A stretch of 51,314 nucleotides of DNA from DASSKK01 sp035690495. GTDB lineage: Bacteria > Actinomycetota > Actinomycetes > Propionibacteriales > Nocardioidaceae. Under the pieces are notes generated by a model. The model was not told the DNA's origin. It saw only the letters and a list, made by a program, of their open reading frames with translations, and did no database searches. Shown one piece after another: positions 38,879 through 47,268 of this stretch. Position 1 is the first letter of the stretch, and each line of letters starts with the position of its first letter. The DNA is taken from positions 1-51,314 of the forward strand of contig DASSKK010000076.1 in assembly GCA_035690495.1 (NCBI GenBank), written 5' to 3'. The position numbers were made by a program, and so were the translations under genes.

Positions 38879-39469
38879 TTCGGGAAGCGGGCCGTCGAGG
38901 TAGCGCTGCACCGTCGGCCCGACCCAGCCGACCAGCTCCTCGACCGGCATCGACGCGAGCGGCTCGAAGCCGAGCACGTAGCGCCCGATGATCAGCCCGA
39001 GCATCTGCGTGGCGACCAGCTGCGAGCGGCGCGCTCCCTCACGCCCGGGCAGCACAGAGCGCAGCGGCGTCAGCACCATCCGCAGGATGCCGGCCTCGAG
39101 CAGGCTCTCTGGCCCTTCGCGGCTGATGCTGGTGCGCACCAGTGCGACCAGCGGGGCACGGATGGCCGGGTCGTCCCAGATGGAGAGCACCAGCCGCACC
39201 AGGCGTTCGCCTGCGCCGTCGACGCCGTCGGCGAAGATCTCGGGCACCATCTCGCGCGGGTCGGCCGGGATCTGCAAGGCGGCGAGGAAGAGGTCGTCCT
39301 TGCTGCCGAAGTAGTGGTGCACCAGGGCCGGGTCCACCCCGGCCGTCGCGGCCACCGCGCGGATCGTGGTCCGCCCGAACCCCTTCTCGGCGAACGACGT
39401 GCGCGCGGCGTCCAGGATCTCGCCGCGAGTGTCCGGGCCACCCGGCCGGCGGCCGCGGGCCGTGCTCAC
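38873..39469 (-). CDS. TetR-family transcriptional regulator
   Basis: This is a 198-residue TetR-like repressor. The N-terminal helix-turn-helix is ILDAARTSFAEKGFGRTTIRAVAATAGVDPALVHHYFGSKDDLFLAALQ. The C-terminal ligand domain (VPEIFADGVDGAGERLVRLVLSIWDD ... QMLGLIIGRYVLGFEPL) resembles TetR_C_17-type proteins. The GTG at 39469 overlaps the stop of the isomerase-like gene as GTGA, so they are co-translated. The ligand and targets are unknown; the neighbouring ABC exporter is a possible target. Confidence 0.88.
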   Translation of the reverse strand: MSTARGRRPGGPDTRGEILDAARTSFAEKGFGRTTIRAVAATAGVDPALVHHYFGSKDDLFLAALQIPADPREMVPEIFADGVDGAGERLVRLVLSIWDDPAIRAPLVALVRTSISREGPESLLEAGILRMVLTPLRSVLPGREGARRSQLVATQMLGLIIGRYVLGFEPLASMPVEELVGWVGPTVQRYLDGPLPEG

Positions 39470-40257
39470 GACGGCTCCGCCACCGACTCGAAGTTGACCC
39501 TGGTGAACTCCAGCGACTCGCGCAGGTCGAGCTCTCGCGCGGCACGCCTGCCAGCGCGGCGGGTGTTGATCTCGACGACGATGTGCCCGTCGAATCCGTT
39601 GCCCGCCAGCTGCCCCAGCAGCTGCGCGACGGGCTGGTCTCCACGGCCGGGCACCAGGTGCTCGTCCTTGGCGGAGCCGGTGCCGTCTGTCATGTGCACG
39701 TGCCGCAGCCGGCCACCGAGGCGAGCCGCCATCGCCACCGGGTCCGAGTGCGACGTCGCGGCGTGCGAGAGATCCAACGTGGCGTTGGCGTACTCGTGCT
39801 GCGACGGGTCCCACCCCGGCACGTACACCTCCATCTGCCGCCGCGACGCCCGCCACGGATACATGTTCTCCACTGCGAACGCGAGGCCGGTCCGCTCCTC
39901 CAGCTCGGCGATCCCCTCGACGAAGGCGCGCGCGTAGTCGCGCTGCCACCGGAACGGCGGGTGTACGACGACCACTTCCGCACCCACTTCGGCGGCCATC
40001 TCGGCGCTGCGCTCGAGCTTGCCCCAGGGCTCCAGGCCCCACACCCGCTGCGTGATCAGCAGGCAGGGTGCGTGCACGGCGCACACCGGGATCTCGTAGT
40101 AGTCCGCGAGGTGGCGGACCGCAGACACCTCCTGGCTGATCGGGTCGATGCCGACCATCACCTCGACGGCGTCGTAGCCGAGACGCGAGGCCAGCTCGAA
40201 ACCCTGCGCGGTCGTCTCCGGGTACACCGACGCCGTAGACAGACCTATCACCCTCAC
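39466..40257 (-). CDS. Sugar phosphate isomerase/epimerase-like TIM-barrel protein
   Basis: This 263-residue xylose-isomerase-like TIM barrel begins MRVIGLSTASVYPETTAQGFELASRLGYDAVEVMVG. Metal-site residues are visible in VHAPCLL, VVVVHPPFRWQ, FAVENMYPW, ATLDLSHAATS, HVHMTDGTG and IVVEINTR. The substrate is unknown. It resembles the conserved mycobacterial protein encoded near proC. The GTG at 40257 is 23 nt from the divergent gene. The TetR regulator is co-transcribed behind it. Confidence 0.82.
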   Translation of the reverse strand: MRVIGLSTASVYPETTAQGFELASRLGYDAVEVMVGIDPISQEVSAVRHLADYYEIPVCAVHAPCLLITQRVWGLEPWGKLERSAEMAAEVGAEVVVVHPPFRWQRDYARAFVEGIAELEERTGLAFAVENMYPWRASRRQMEVYVPGWDPSQHEYANATLDLSHAATSHSDPVAMAARLGGRLRHVHMTDGTGSAKDEHLVPGRGDQPVAQLLGQLAGNGFDGHIVVEINTRRAGRRAARELDLRESLEFTRVNFESVAEPS

Positions 40258-40280
40258 ACCATATTCACCGGGCGCCTACC

Positions 40281-41042
40281 ATGGCCGACGTGCCGGAAGT
40301 AGACCTCATCTTTCCCCGGGCCTGGGTGGAGTTCGCCGACCCCGCCGACGATGCCCAGGTGTTCCGCTGCGACCTGACGTGGCTGACCTCGCGGTGGATG
40401 TGCATCTTCGGCCAGGGCTGCCAAGGCATCTACGCCGACCAGCCCGATGCCGGTTGCTGCGCGCTCGGCGCGCACTTCTCCGACGACGACGACGAGAAGC
40501 GGGTCGCCCGGTTCGTCAAGCAGCTCGAACCCGAGCACTGGCAGCACCACGCCGAAGGCCGGGGCAAGCGCTGGATCGAGACCGACGAGGACGGCGAGCG
40601 CAAGACCGCCGTCGTCGACGGTGCCTGCGTCTTTCTGAACCGCCCGGGCTTCACCGGAGGCGAGGGATGCGCCCTGCACGGGCTGGCGCTCCGGACCGGC
40701 CGCCACCCGCTGGAGACCAAGCCCGACGTGTGCTGGCAGCTGCCGATCCGTCGCACGTTCCGCGACGTCGAGCTGCCCGACGGCACCGAGTACACCGAGG
40801 TCTCCATCGGCGAGTACGACCGCCGCGGCTGGGGCCCCGGCGGCCACGACCTGGACTGGTACTGCTCGGGCAACATCGAGGCGCACGTCGGCGCCGAGCC
40901 GGTCTACGTCTCCAACGCCCCCGAGCTGATCGAGCTGATGGGACAGGCGGCGTACGACGTACTCGCCGGACTGTGCGAGGAGCACCTGGCCGCGAAGCCG
41001 CGGCTGGCATGTCACCCTGCGGACCCGGATTCGGCACGCTAG
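40281..41042 (+). CDS. Conserved cysteine-rich protein, Rv0495c-like, function unknown
   Basis: This 253-residue soluble protein is rich in cysteine: FRCDLTW, WMCIFGQGCQGIYADQPDAGCCALGAHF, GACVFLN, GEGCALHG, DVCWQLP, WYCSGN and LCEEH. The spacing suggests a metal or Fe-S site. It resembles the conserved actinobacterial family that includes Rv0495c, possibly DUF3109-like; I am not sure of the domain name. The ATG at 40281 follows the divergent isomerase start by 23 nt. An ABC ATPase gene follows 10 nt downstream. Confidence 0.75.
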   Translation: MADVPEVDLIFPRAWVEFADPADDAQVFRCDLTWLTSRWMCIFGQGCQGIYADQPDAGCCALGAHFSDDDDEKRVARFVKQLEPEHWQHHAEGRGKRWIETDEDGERKTAVVDGACVFLNRPGFTGGEGCALHGLALRTGRHPLETKPDVCWQLPIRRTFRDVELPDGTEYTEVSIGEYDRRGWGPGGHDLDWYCSGNIEAHVGAEPVYVSNAPELIELMGQAAYDVLAGLCEEHLAAKPRLACHPADPDSAR

Positions 41043-41052
41043 AGTCTCGCCG

Positions 41053-42009
41053 GTGACGGCGGCGAGAGGACTCGAGTTCGAGAGGATCCACAAGAGGTAC
41101 GGCGAGCTGGTCGCCCTCGACGACCTGAGCTTCGACATCGGGGCCGGTGAGGTGTTCGGGTTCGTCGGCAGCAACGGGGCGGGCAAGACCACCACGATGC
41201 GGATCGCGCTCGGCGTACTCAGCGCGGACAGCGGGCAGGTGCGCTGGGACGGGGAACCGATCACGTTCGAGACCCGCCGGCGGATCGGCTACATGCCCGA
41301 GGAGCGCGGCCTCTACCCGAAGATGCGCGTCGGGGAGCAGCTGGTCTACCTCGCCCGGCTGCACGGTCTGTCGAAGGCTGCGGCGGCCGAGCGGACTCGG
41401 GCCTGGGCGGAACGCCTCGGCGTCGCCTCGCGCCTCGACGACGACGTGCTCAAGCTCAGCCTCGGCAACCAGCAACGCGTGCAGCTGGCCTCCGCGCTGG
41501 TGCACGACCCGCAGGTGCTGGTCCTCGACGAGCCGTTCTCCGGGCTCGACCCGGTCGCGGTCGAGGTGATGAGCAGCGTGCTGCGCGAGAAGGCCGACAC
41601 CGGCGTGCCGGTGCTGTTCTCCAGCCACCAGCTCGACCTGGTGCAGCGCATCTGCGACCGGGTCGGCATCGTGCAGGACGGCCGCATGGTGGCCTGCGGC
41701 ACCGTCGACGAGCTGCGCGGCGCCGGGCCGGAGCAGGTCGTGGTCGACGTACCGGGTGCCGACCCCTCCTGGGCGTACGCCGTGCCTGGCGTCGAGGTGG
41801 TCGGCAACGACGGGAGCGCGGTCGTGCTGAAGCTCGAGCCGGGGCTGGACGACCAGACCGTGCTGCACGCCGCGCTCGCGATCGGGCCGGTGCGCGAGTT
41901 CGCGCGCCGCCGACCGCCGCTGACCGAGCTGTTCAAGGACGTCGTCAGCGCACCGGCAGACGAGCCCAGAGAAGGCCAGGAAGCCGCGACCGCAGGAGGA
42001 GTCCGATGA
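41053..42009 (+). CDS. ABC exporter ATP-binding protein (NatA-like)
   Basis: This 318-residue ATPase has Walker A GSNGAGKTTTMRIALG, signature LSLGNQQRVQLA (an atypical GNQQR in place of GGQQR), Walker B VLVLDEPFSGLDPVAVE and switch His SSHQLDLVQRICDR. A C-terminal DUF4162-like extension follows. It pairs with the NatB-like permease, whose ATG overlaps its stop as ATGA. The GTG start sits 7 nt after a TAGAGT -10-like box, so the mRNA may be leaderless. The substrate is unknown; NatAB exports sodium in Bacillus. Confidence 0.9.
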   Translation: MTAARGLEFERIHKRYGELVALDDLSFDIGAGEVFGFVGSNGAGKTTTMRIALGVLSADSGQVRWDGEPITFETRRRIGYMPEERGLYPKMRVGEQLVYLARLHGLSKAAAAERTRAWAERLGVASRLDDDVLKLSLGNQQRVQLASALVHDPQVLVLDEPFSGLDPVAVEVMSSVLREKADTGVPVLFSSHQLDLVQRICDRVGIVQDGRMVACGTVDELRGAGPEQVVVDVPGADPSWAYAVPGVEVVGNDGSAVVLKLEPGLDDQTVLHAALAIGPVREFARRRPPLTELFKDVVSAPADEPREGQEAATAGGVR

Positions 42010-43226
42010 GCCCCGACGGTGCGCCGGCCGACGTGCGACTGAGTCCCACGCAGGCGGTGTGGCTGGTTGCCGAGCGTGAGCTGCGCACCCGGCTCCGCTC
42101 GAAGGCGTTCCGGATCACCACCGTGGCGCTGGTCGTGCTGGTGGTCGCCTTCGCGGTGGTGATGTCGCTGATCGGCTCGCTCGGGTCGACCTCGAAGGTC
42201 GGCCTGACCGAGGCCACCGCAGGCTTGCAGCAGCAGGTCGTCGCGACGGCGAAGGCGCAGGGCCGCGACGTCGTCGCCGTGGTGGTGTCCTCGGAGGCGG
42301 CCGGCCGCAAGCAGGTGAGCAATGGCAAGCTCGACGCGCTCGTTGTCGGCACCAGCGGTGCGCGACTCCAGGTCGTGGTGGACAAGAGCCTCGACGACTC
42401 GCTGCGCGCGACGTTGACCGCGGTCGCCGGCCGCGCCGCCTTGAACAGCGCGATCAGCAGGCTGGGCGGCGACCCGGAGCAGGTGGCCGCGCAGGTGGCC
42501 CGCGCCGACGTGTCGGTGTCCGCGCTGCAGCCCGAGACGACGTACAGCCCGCAACGGCTCGCCGTCGGCAGCGTCGCGGGCATCCTGATCTACCTCGCGC
42601 TGATCGCGACCGGACAGCTGGTCGCCATGGGCGTGGTCGAGGAGAAGTCCAGCAGGGTGGTGGAGCTGCTGCTCGCCACGATCCGGCCCTGGCAGCTGAT
42701 GGCCGGCAAGGTGCTCGGCATCGGGCTCATCGGACTGATCCAGGTGGCCGTGGTGGGCATCGCCGGAATGCTCGCAGGCCAGCTCGCCGGATCGCTGAGC
42801 CTGTCGGTCTCGGCGAGCGTCGGCATCGTGGTCTGGCTGATCGTGTGGTTCGTCCTCGGATTCACGTTGTACTCGCTGGTGTTCGCCGGCCTCGGCGCCC
42901 TGGTCTCGCGGCAGGAGGACGTCGGCGGCGTCGTGGCACCGGCGACGATGCTGCTGGTGGTGGGGTACGTCGTGGGCATCTCGGTGCTGCCCAGCTCCCC
43001 GGCCAACACCGCCGTCGCGGTGATGTCTCTGCTGCCGGCGTTCTCGCCGACCCTGATGCCGATGCGGCTCGCGATGGGAGCCGTCCCGGTGTGGCAGATC
43101 GCGGTGTCGCTGGTGCTTGCGCTGGCCGCCATCCCGCTGCTGGTCGCGCTCGCCGGCCGCACCTATCGCAACGGAGTGGTTCGCACCGGAGCCCGAGTCA
43201 GCCTGCGCGACGCCGTACGCCCCTGA
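42006..43226 (+). CDS. ABC-2 type permease (NatB-like)
   Basis: This 406-residue membrane protein has an N-terminal helix (ITTVALVVLVVAFAVVMSLIGSL). A large extracytoplasmic domain (about residues 60-190) follows. Then come five or six helices, including GILIYLALIATGQLVAMGVVEEKSSRVVELLLATIRPWQLMAGKVLGIGLIGLIQ, which carries the ABC-2 EEKSSRVVELLL loop. With the upstream ATPase it forms an exporter. Its stop codon lies in the arm of a large hairpin shared with the EF-G2 gene. Confidence 0.9.
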   Translation: MSPDGAPADVRLSPTQAVWLVAERELRTRLRSKAFRITTVALVVLVVAFAVVMSLIGSLGSTSKVGLTEATAGLQQQVVATAKAQGRDVVAVVVSSEAAGRKQVSNGKLDALVVGTSGARLQVVVDKSLDDSLRATLTAVAGRAALNSAISRLGGDPEQVAAQVARADVSVSALQPETTYSPQRLAVGSVAGILIYLALIATGQLVAMGVVEEKSSRVVELLLATIRPWQLMAGKVLGIGLIGLIQVAVVGIAGMLAGQLAGSLSLSVSASVGIVVWLIVWFVLGFTLYSLVFAGLGALVSRQEDVGGVVAPATMLLVVGYVVGISVLPSSPANTAVAVMSLLPAFSPTLMPMRLAMGAVPVWQIAVSLVLALAAIPLLVALAGRTYRNGVVRTGARVSLRDAVRP

Positions 43227-43290
43227 CCCCGATTCGTCCGCGATATCGCGTCCGTTCCACGCGGAGCGGGAACGGACGAATCGGGGTCAG
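43223..43290. terminator. Bidirectional terminator with perfect 18-bp stem
   Basis: CTGACCCCGATTCGTCCG (43223-43240) and its exact complement (43273-43290) form an 18-bp stem with a 32-nt loop. A second, smaller hairpin (TCCGTTCC/GGAACGGA) can form inside. The TGA stops of both convergent genes are in the stem arms. Confidence 0.85.
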
Positions 43291-45401
43291 GTGCGGAGCT
43301 TCGCGGCGATGTTGTCCGGCATCGGCTCGTAGCGGGCGAACCTGCGCGTGAACGACGCGGCGCCGTGCGAGAACGCCCGCAGGTCGATGGCGTAGCGGCC
43401 GATCTCGATCTGCGGCACCTCGGCGCGCACCATGGTGCGGTCGGTGCCGACCGGCTCGCTGCCCAGCACCCGTCCGCGCCGACCGGACAGGTCGCTCATC
43501 ACCGTGCCGACCAGGTCGTCGGGCACGAGCACCGCGATCTCGTCGACGGGCTCCAGCAGCGAGACCCGTGCGGCGGCCGCGGCCTCACGCAGCGCCAACG
43601 CGCCGGCGGTCTGGAACGCCATGTCGGAGGAGTCCACGCTGTGCGCCTTGCCGTCTGTGAGCGTGACCTTGATGTCGACGACCGGGTAGCCGGCGACCAC
43701 GCCCCTGTCCATCTGCGCCCGCACGCCCTTCTCGACGCTGGGGATGAACTGCCGGGGAACCGCGCCACCGACCACCTTGTCGACGAACTCGAAGCCCGAG
43801 CCCTCCGGCAGCGGTGCGACCTCGATGTCGCACACGGCGTACTGCCCGTGCCCGCCGGACTGCTTGACGTGCCGGCCGTGGCCCTGTCCGCCCGAAGCGA
43901 ACGTCTCGCGCAGCGGCACCCGCAGCTCGACGGTGTCGACACCTGCGCCGTACCGGTTCTCGAGCCTGTCGAGTACGACGTCCGCATGCGCCTCGCCCAT
44001 GCACCACAACACGATCTGGTGGGTCTCCGCGTTGTGCTCGATGCGCAGCGTGGGATCCTCGGCGGCCAGCCGCTGCAGGCCCTGGCCGAGCTTGTCCTCG
44101 TCAGCCTTCGCGCGAGCGGCGATCGCCAACGGGAGCAGGGGTTCCGGCATCGACCACGGCTTGAGCACCAGCGGCGTCTCCTTGTCCGACAGCGTGTCGC
44201 CCGTCTCCGCGCGGGACAGCCGCCCGATCGCGGCGATGTCACCGGCGATGACCTGGTCGGTCTGCCGCTGCTCCTTGCCCAGAGGCACGGACAGGGTGCC
44301 GATCCGCTCGTCCTCGTCGTGGTCCTCGTGGCTTCCGGGAGCCGCATCGTCACCGGGTCCGCCGAAGAACGACGAGAAGTGACCGGACACGTGCACGGTC
44401 GCGTCAGGTTGGACAGTCCCCGAGAAGACCCGCACCAGGCTGACGCGACCGACGTACTGGTCGGAGGACGTCTTCACGATCTCGGCCACCAGAGGACCGC
44501 CCGGGTCGCACGCGAGCGCGGGGCCGGCCTTGCCTGCGGGCGTGAAGACGTCGGGCATCGGATGCTCCGACGGAGACGGGAACCCGGCGACGACCAGGTC
44601 GAGCAGCTCCTGTGCGCCGACGCCGTCGGATGAGTCGACGGGCACGACGGGGTGGAACGACCCGCGCGCGACGGCCTTCTCCAGGTCGCGCACGAGCAGG
44701 TCCCGGTCGACGTCCTCTCCTCCCAGGTACCTCTCCATCAGCGTCTCGTCCTCGGACTCCTCGATCACCCCCTCGATCAACAAGCCGCGCTGCTCGTCGT
44801 GCCCCCCGTCGGATGACTCAGCGTCGCCGGTCAGCAGGCCGACCAGGCCACCGGCCTGGGTCCTCTCGCGCAGGTAGACGGGCAGCACCCTGTCGCCGAA
44901 CGCACCTTGCGCCTGTTCCAGCACACCGTCGAAGTCGGCGCGGGCGTGGTCCAGCTTTGTGATCACCACCACCCGCGGCATGGAGACCTCGGCGCACTCA
45001 CGCCACACCTGCACGGTCTGCTCGTCGACGCCCTCGTTGGCTGCGATGACGAACAACGCACAGTCGGCGGCGCGCAGACCGGCGCGCATCTCGCCCACGA
45101 AGTCGGCGTACCCGGGTGCGTCGAGCAGGTTGATCTTCACCCCGTCGTGCATCAACGGCGCCAAGGCGAGGCCCACCGAGCGCTGCTGGCGCTGCTCGGC
45201 CTCGTCGAAGTCGCAGACCGTCGTGCCCTCGGCGACCGAACCGGGCCGGTTCAGCACACCGGCCGAGACCAGCAGCGTCTCGACCAGTGTCGTCTTCCCC
45301 GAACCCGCAGGCCCCACCAGGACCACGTTGCGGATCGCATCAGCCCCGCCCGCGGTCGGGACATCCTCCTTGCTGGTGCTGGTCGACTGCTTGACTGCCA
45401 C
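43287..45401 (-). CDS. fusA2: Elongation factor G-like protein EF-G2
   Basis: This is a 704-residue translational GTPase of the EF-G2 (FusA2) type. G1 is GPAGSGKTTLVE (residues 30-41), the G3 box is atypical (DAPGYADF in place of DTPGHVDF) and G4 is TKLD in place of NKMD. Domain IV-like and V-like blocks follow (KQSGGHGQYAVCDIEV, GSGFEFVDKVVGGAVPRQFIPSVEKGV, EPVDEIAVLVPDDLVGTVMSDLSGRRGRVLG). Mycobacterial EF-G2 lacks normal translocase activity, and the changed switch residues fit that. The GTG at 45401 has GGAGGAGG 7 nt upstream; the longer frame to 45515 is not needed. Confidence 0.88.
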   Translation of the reverse strand: MAVKQSTSTSKEDVPTAGGADAIRNVVLVGPAGSGKTTLVETLLVSAGVLNRPGSVAEGTTVCDFDEAEQRQQRSVGLALAPLMHDGVKINLLDAPGYADFVGEMRAGLRAADCALFVIAANEGVDEQTVQVWRECAEVSMPRVVVITKLDHARADFDGVLEQAQGAFGDRVLPVYLRERTQAGGLVGLLTGDAESSDGGHDEQRGLLIEGVIEESEDETLMERYLGGEDVDRDLLVRDLEKAVARGSFHPVVPVDSSDGVGAQELLDLVVAGFPSPSEHPMPDVFTPAGKAGPALACDPGGPLVAEIVKTSSDQYVGRVSLVRVFSGTVQPDATVHVSGHFSSFFGGPGDDAAPGSHEDHDEDERIGTLSVPLGKEQRQTDQVIAGDIAAIGRLSRAETGDTLSDKETPLVLKPWSMPEPLLPLAIAARAKADEDKLGQGLQRLAAEDPTLRIEHNAETHQIVLWCMGEAHADVVLDRLENRYGAGVDTVELRVPLRETFASGGQGHGRHVKQSGGHGQYAVCDIEVAPLPEGSGFEFVDKVVGGAVPRQFIPSVEKGVRAQMDRGVVAGYPVVDIKVTLTDGKAHSVDSSDMAFQTAGALALREAAAAARVSLLEPVDEIAVLVPDDLVGTVMSDLSGRRGRVLGSEPVGTDRTMVRAEVPQIEIGRYAIDLRAFSHGAASFTRRFARYEPMPDNIAAKLRT

Positions 45402-45523
45402 GTCGGTGCCTCCTCCGGCCGGTGCTTGCTCACCACCTTTCACCCGACCGCTGCCGAGCACAAGGGTTGTTGTCCGCACCCCCGCCGTGCGGCGCGGACG
45501 AGCGGGTCGCCACAATGCTTCCT

Positions 45524-46162
45524 ATGCGTTTGGACCATGTCTCGTACGCGGCCGGACCCGACGGACTCGTAGGTACGGCGAAGAGGATCGGGGAGCTGCT
45601 CGGTGAGGACTTCCGCGACGGGGGGCTGCACCCGCGGTTCGGCACCCGGAACATGATCCTGCCGCTCACCGCCGGAACGTACCTCGAAGTGGTCGAGGTG
45701 CTCGACCATCCCGCGTCGGACAAGGCTCCGTTCGGTCAGGCGGTCCGCGCACGCTCCGAGCTGGGCGGCGGATGGCTCGGCTGGGTGGTCGCGGTCGACG
45801 ACATCTCGAACGTGGAGGCGCGGCTGGGACGCGAGTCCGTGCAAGGCAACCGGCACCGCCCCGACGGCATCGAGCTCAAGTGGCGGCAGATCGGCGTCAA
45901 GGGCCTGCAGTCCGACCCGCAGCTGCCGTTCTTCGTGCAGTGGCAGTCGCCGGCCGAGGGGCACCCCAGTGCGGGCGCGACGGGCAGCGTCAAGCTGGCC
46001 ACCCTCGAGATCGCGGGGGACCCGGGCCGGGTCAGCGGCTGGCTCGGCAACTCCGTCCACACGCCGCTGGAGGACGTCGACGTCCAGTGGGTGGCGCCCC
46101 ACGGCACGCCGGGCGTGGTCGCCGCCCAGTTCAGCACCCGCAATGGTCTGGTGCGCATCTGA
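45524..46162 (+). CDS. VOC/glyoxalase-like domain protein
   Basis: This 212-residue protein is of the glyoxalase-like (VOC superfamily) type. It begins MRLDHVSYAAGPDGLVGTAKRIGELLG and contains FGTRNMILPLTAGTYLEVVEVLDHP and FVQWQSPAEGHPSAGATGSVKLATLEIAGD, typical of the actinobacterial Glyoxalase_3-type family. The metal-ligand His is likely in LDHVS and Glu in YLEVV. The substrate is unknown. The ATG at 45524 lies 7 nt after CACAAT, a plausible -10, so the message is probably leaderless; an in-frame ATG at 45515 would be less consistent with that. Confidence 0.82.
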   Translation: MRLDHVSYAAGPDGLVGTAKRIGELLGEDFRDGGLHPRFGTRNMILPLTAGTYLEVVEVLDHPASDKAPFGQAVRARSELGGGWLGWVVAVDDISNVEARLGRESVQGNRHRPDGIELKWRQIGVKGLQSDPQLPFFVQWQSPAEGHPSAGATGSVKLATLEIAGDPGRVSGWLGNSVHTPLEDVDVQWVAPHGTPGVVAAQFSTRNGLVRI

Positions 46163-46167
46163 CCGCC

Positions 46168-46192
46168 GCTGGTCGAGCGTGTCGAAACCACT
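46168..46192. repeat. REP-like fragment GGTCGAG...CGAAACC
   Basis: GCTGGTCGAGCGTGTCGAAACCAC resembles the palindromic repeats at 7897-7936 and in hemL. It lies 6 nt after the VOC gene and contains the only start (GTG at 46179) of the decayed methyltransferase. Confidence 0.5.
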
Positions 46193-46647
46193 GCACGGCG
46201 CCATCGCGAGCGCGAACATCTGGCGGCACCCGGACGTCTACGAGATCGAGAACCGCGCCTTCGACGGCGCCGGCCTCATCGAGTCCGCGATGGCGGGGAT
46301 CGGTGACTGGACCGGCCGCACGATGCTCGACCTCGGCTGCGGCACCGGCTTCCACCTCCCCCGGTGGGCGGCGACCGCCAGCCGGGTGTACGGCGTGGAC
46401 CCGCAGCACGTTCGGGCGGTGGTTCCGGCGCGGCTACCCCGACGTCGACCCGGCCGCGGTCGAACGCTTCTGGTCCGCGCACGGTTGGACACGTCTCGGC
46501 CTCGACGTCGAGTGGCAGTTCGACTCCCGGGCCGACCTGGAGGCCGTCGTGCGCATCGAGCTCGACGGACAGACTGCCGACGCCGTACTCGCCGAGCACG
46601 AGGGCACCCGCGTCGACTACGCGGTCAACCTGTGGTGGCGCCGCTAG
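46179..46647 (+). pseudogene. Class I SAM-dependent methyltransferase, internally deleted
   Basis: From a GTG at 46179 the first frame encodes HGAIASANIWRHPDVYEIENRAFD and the SAM-binding motif I (TMLDLGCGTGFHLPRWA) as far as VYGVDPQ. At about 46400-46406 the sequence jumps to a later part of the family, FGRWFRRGYPDVDPAAVERFWSAHGWTRLGLDVEWQF, in another frame. It then continues to LWWRR and a stop at 46647. About 90 residues between motif I and this block are absent, together with a frame change. The gene cannot make a full methyltransferase. It lies between the VOC gene and DUF6058. Confidence 0.75.
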
Positions 46648-46654
46648 TGAGGCG

Positions 46655-47233
46655 CTACTCGAGGAACCGGGAACGCACAGCGGCGATGTGCTTGTCGCGG
46701 CTCACGGTTCCCCAGCGCTGCCGGTCGTAGTCGGTGAACGGGCGCTCCAGCGTGTCGAGGTCATCGACCGCCTCGCCCAGCTGAGCGCTCCACGTCGCAT
46801 CCCCGGGCCGCGGGGCGGCCACCAGCGCCTCGATCTGCGCGATCAGCGCCCCTTTCTCGACGATCGTCTCGGGCGTCACCTCGCGCAGGCAGGCGCCGAA
46901 CTCGCCGCTGAGGTAGCCCGCCCAGTCCTCGGCGACGTCGACACCGGTCAAGCCAAGCGTGCTGACCGCGATCGCGTGCCGTTGCTCGAACTCCTGCCGC
47001 AACTTCGAGGGATCACCGGCCTCGTCGAGAAGGACGAGGTAGTCACGCGGGAACATCTCGGTGCCGTCGGGGAGGGTGTACGTCGCCCGGGGCATAGCTC
47101 CCTGTTCGATCAGACCGCGGATCTGCTCTGTCTGCCGGCCCTGCGCGGAGCACAGCTCGTCGAGGGGGAGGTACTCCGCCCGCACGTAGGCGAGATCGTC
47201 CTCGGTCATGGTTGCCTGGCTCGACTCGGGCAT
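46655..47233 (-). CDS. DUF6058-family protein
   Basis: This 192-residue protein begins MPESSQATMTEDDLAYVRAEYLPLDELCSAQGRQTEQIRGLIEQGAMPRATYTLPDGTEMFPRDYLVLLDEAG. It matches the DUF6058 group, sometimes labelled natural product biosynthesis proteins; the activity is unknown. The ATG at 47233 lies 7 nt after a TAGACT -10-like box, which supports this leaderless start over the ATG at 47209. It ends 7 nt from the methyltransferase relic. Confidence 0.75.
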   Translation of the reverse strand: MPESSQATMTEDDLAYVRAEYLPLDELCSAQGRQTEQIRGLIEQGAMPRATYTLPDGTEMFPRDYLVLLDEAGDPSKLRQEFEQRHAIAVSTLGLTGVDVAEDWAGYLSGEFGACLREVTPETIVEKGALIAQIEALVAAPRPGDATWSAQLGEAVDDLDTLERPFTDYDRQRWGTVSRDKHIAAVRSRFLE

Positions 47234-47268
47234 ACGGTCGAGTCTAGGCACACGGGTGCGACACGTTC

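Noticed and set aside
41053..42009. Defective ATPase because the signature reads LSLGNQQR
   Set aside because: Walker A, Walker B, Q-loop and switch His are intact, and GNQQR variants are known in NatA-like ATPases.
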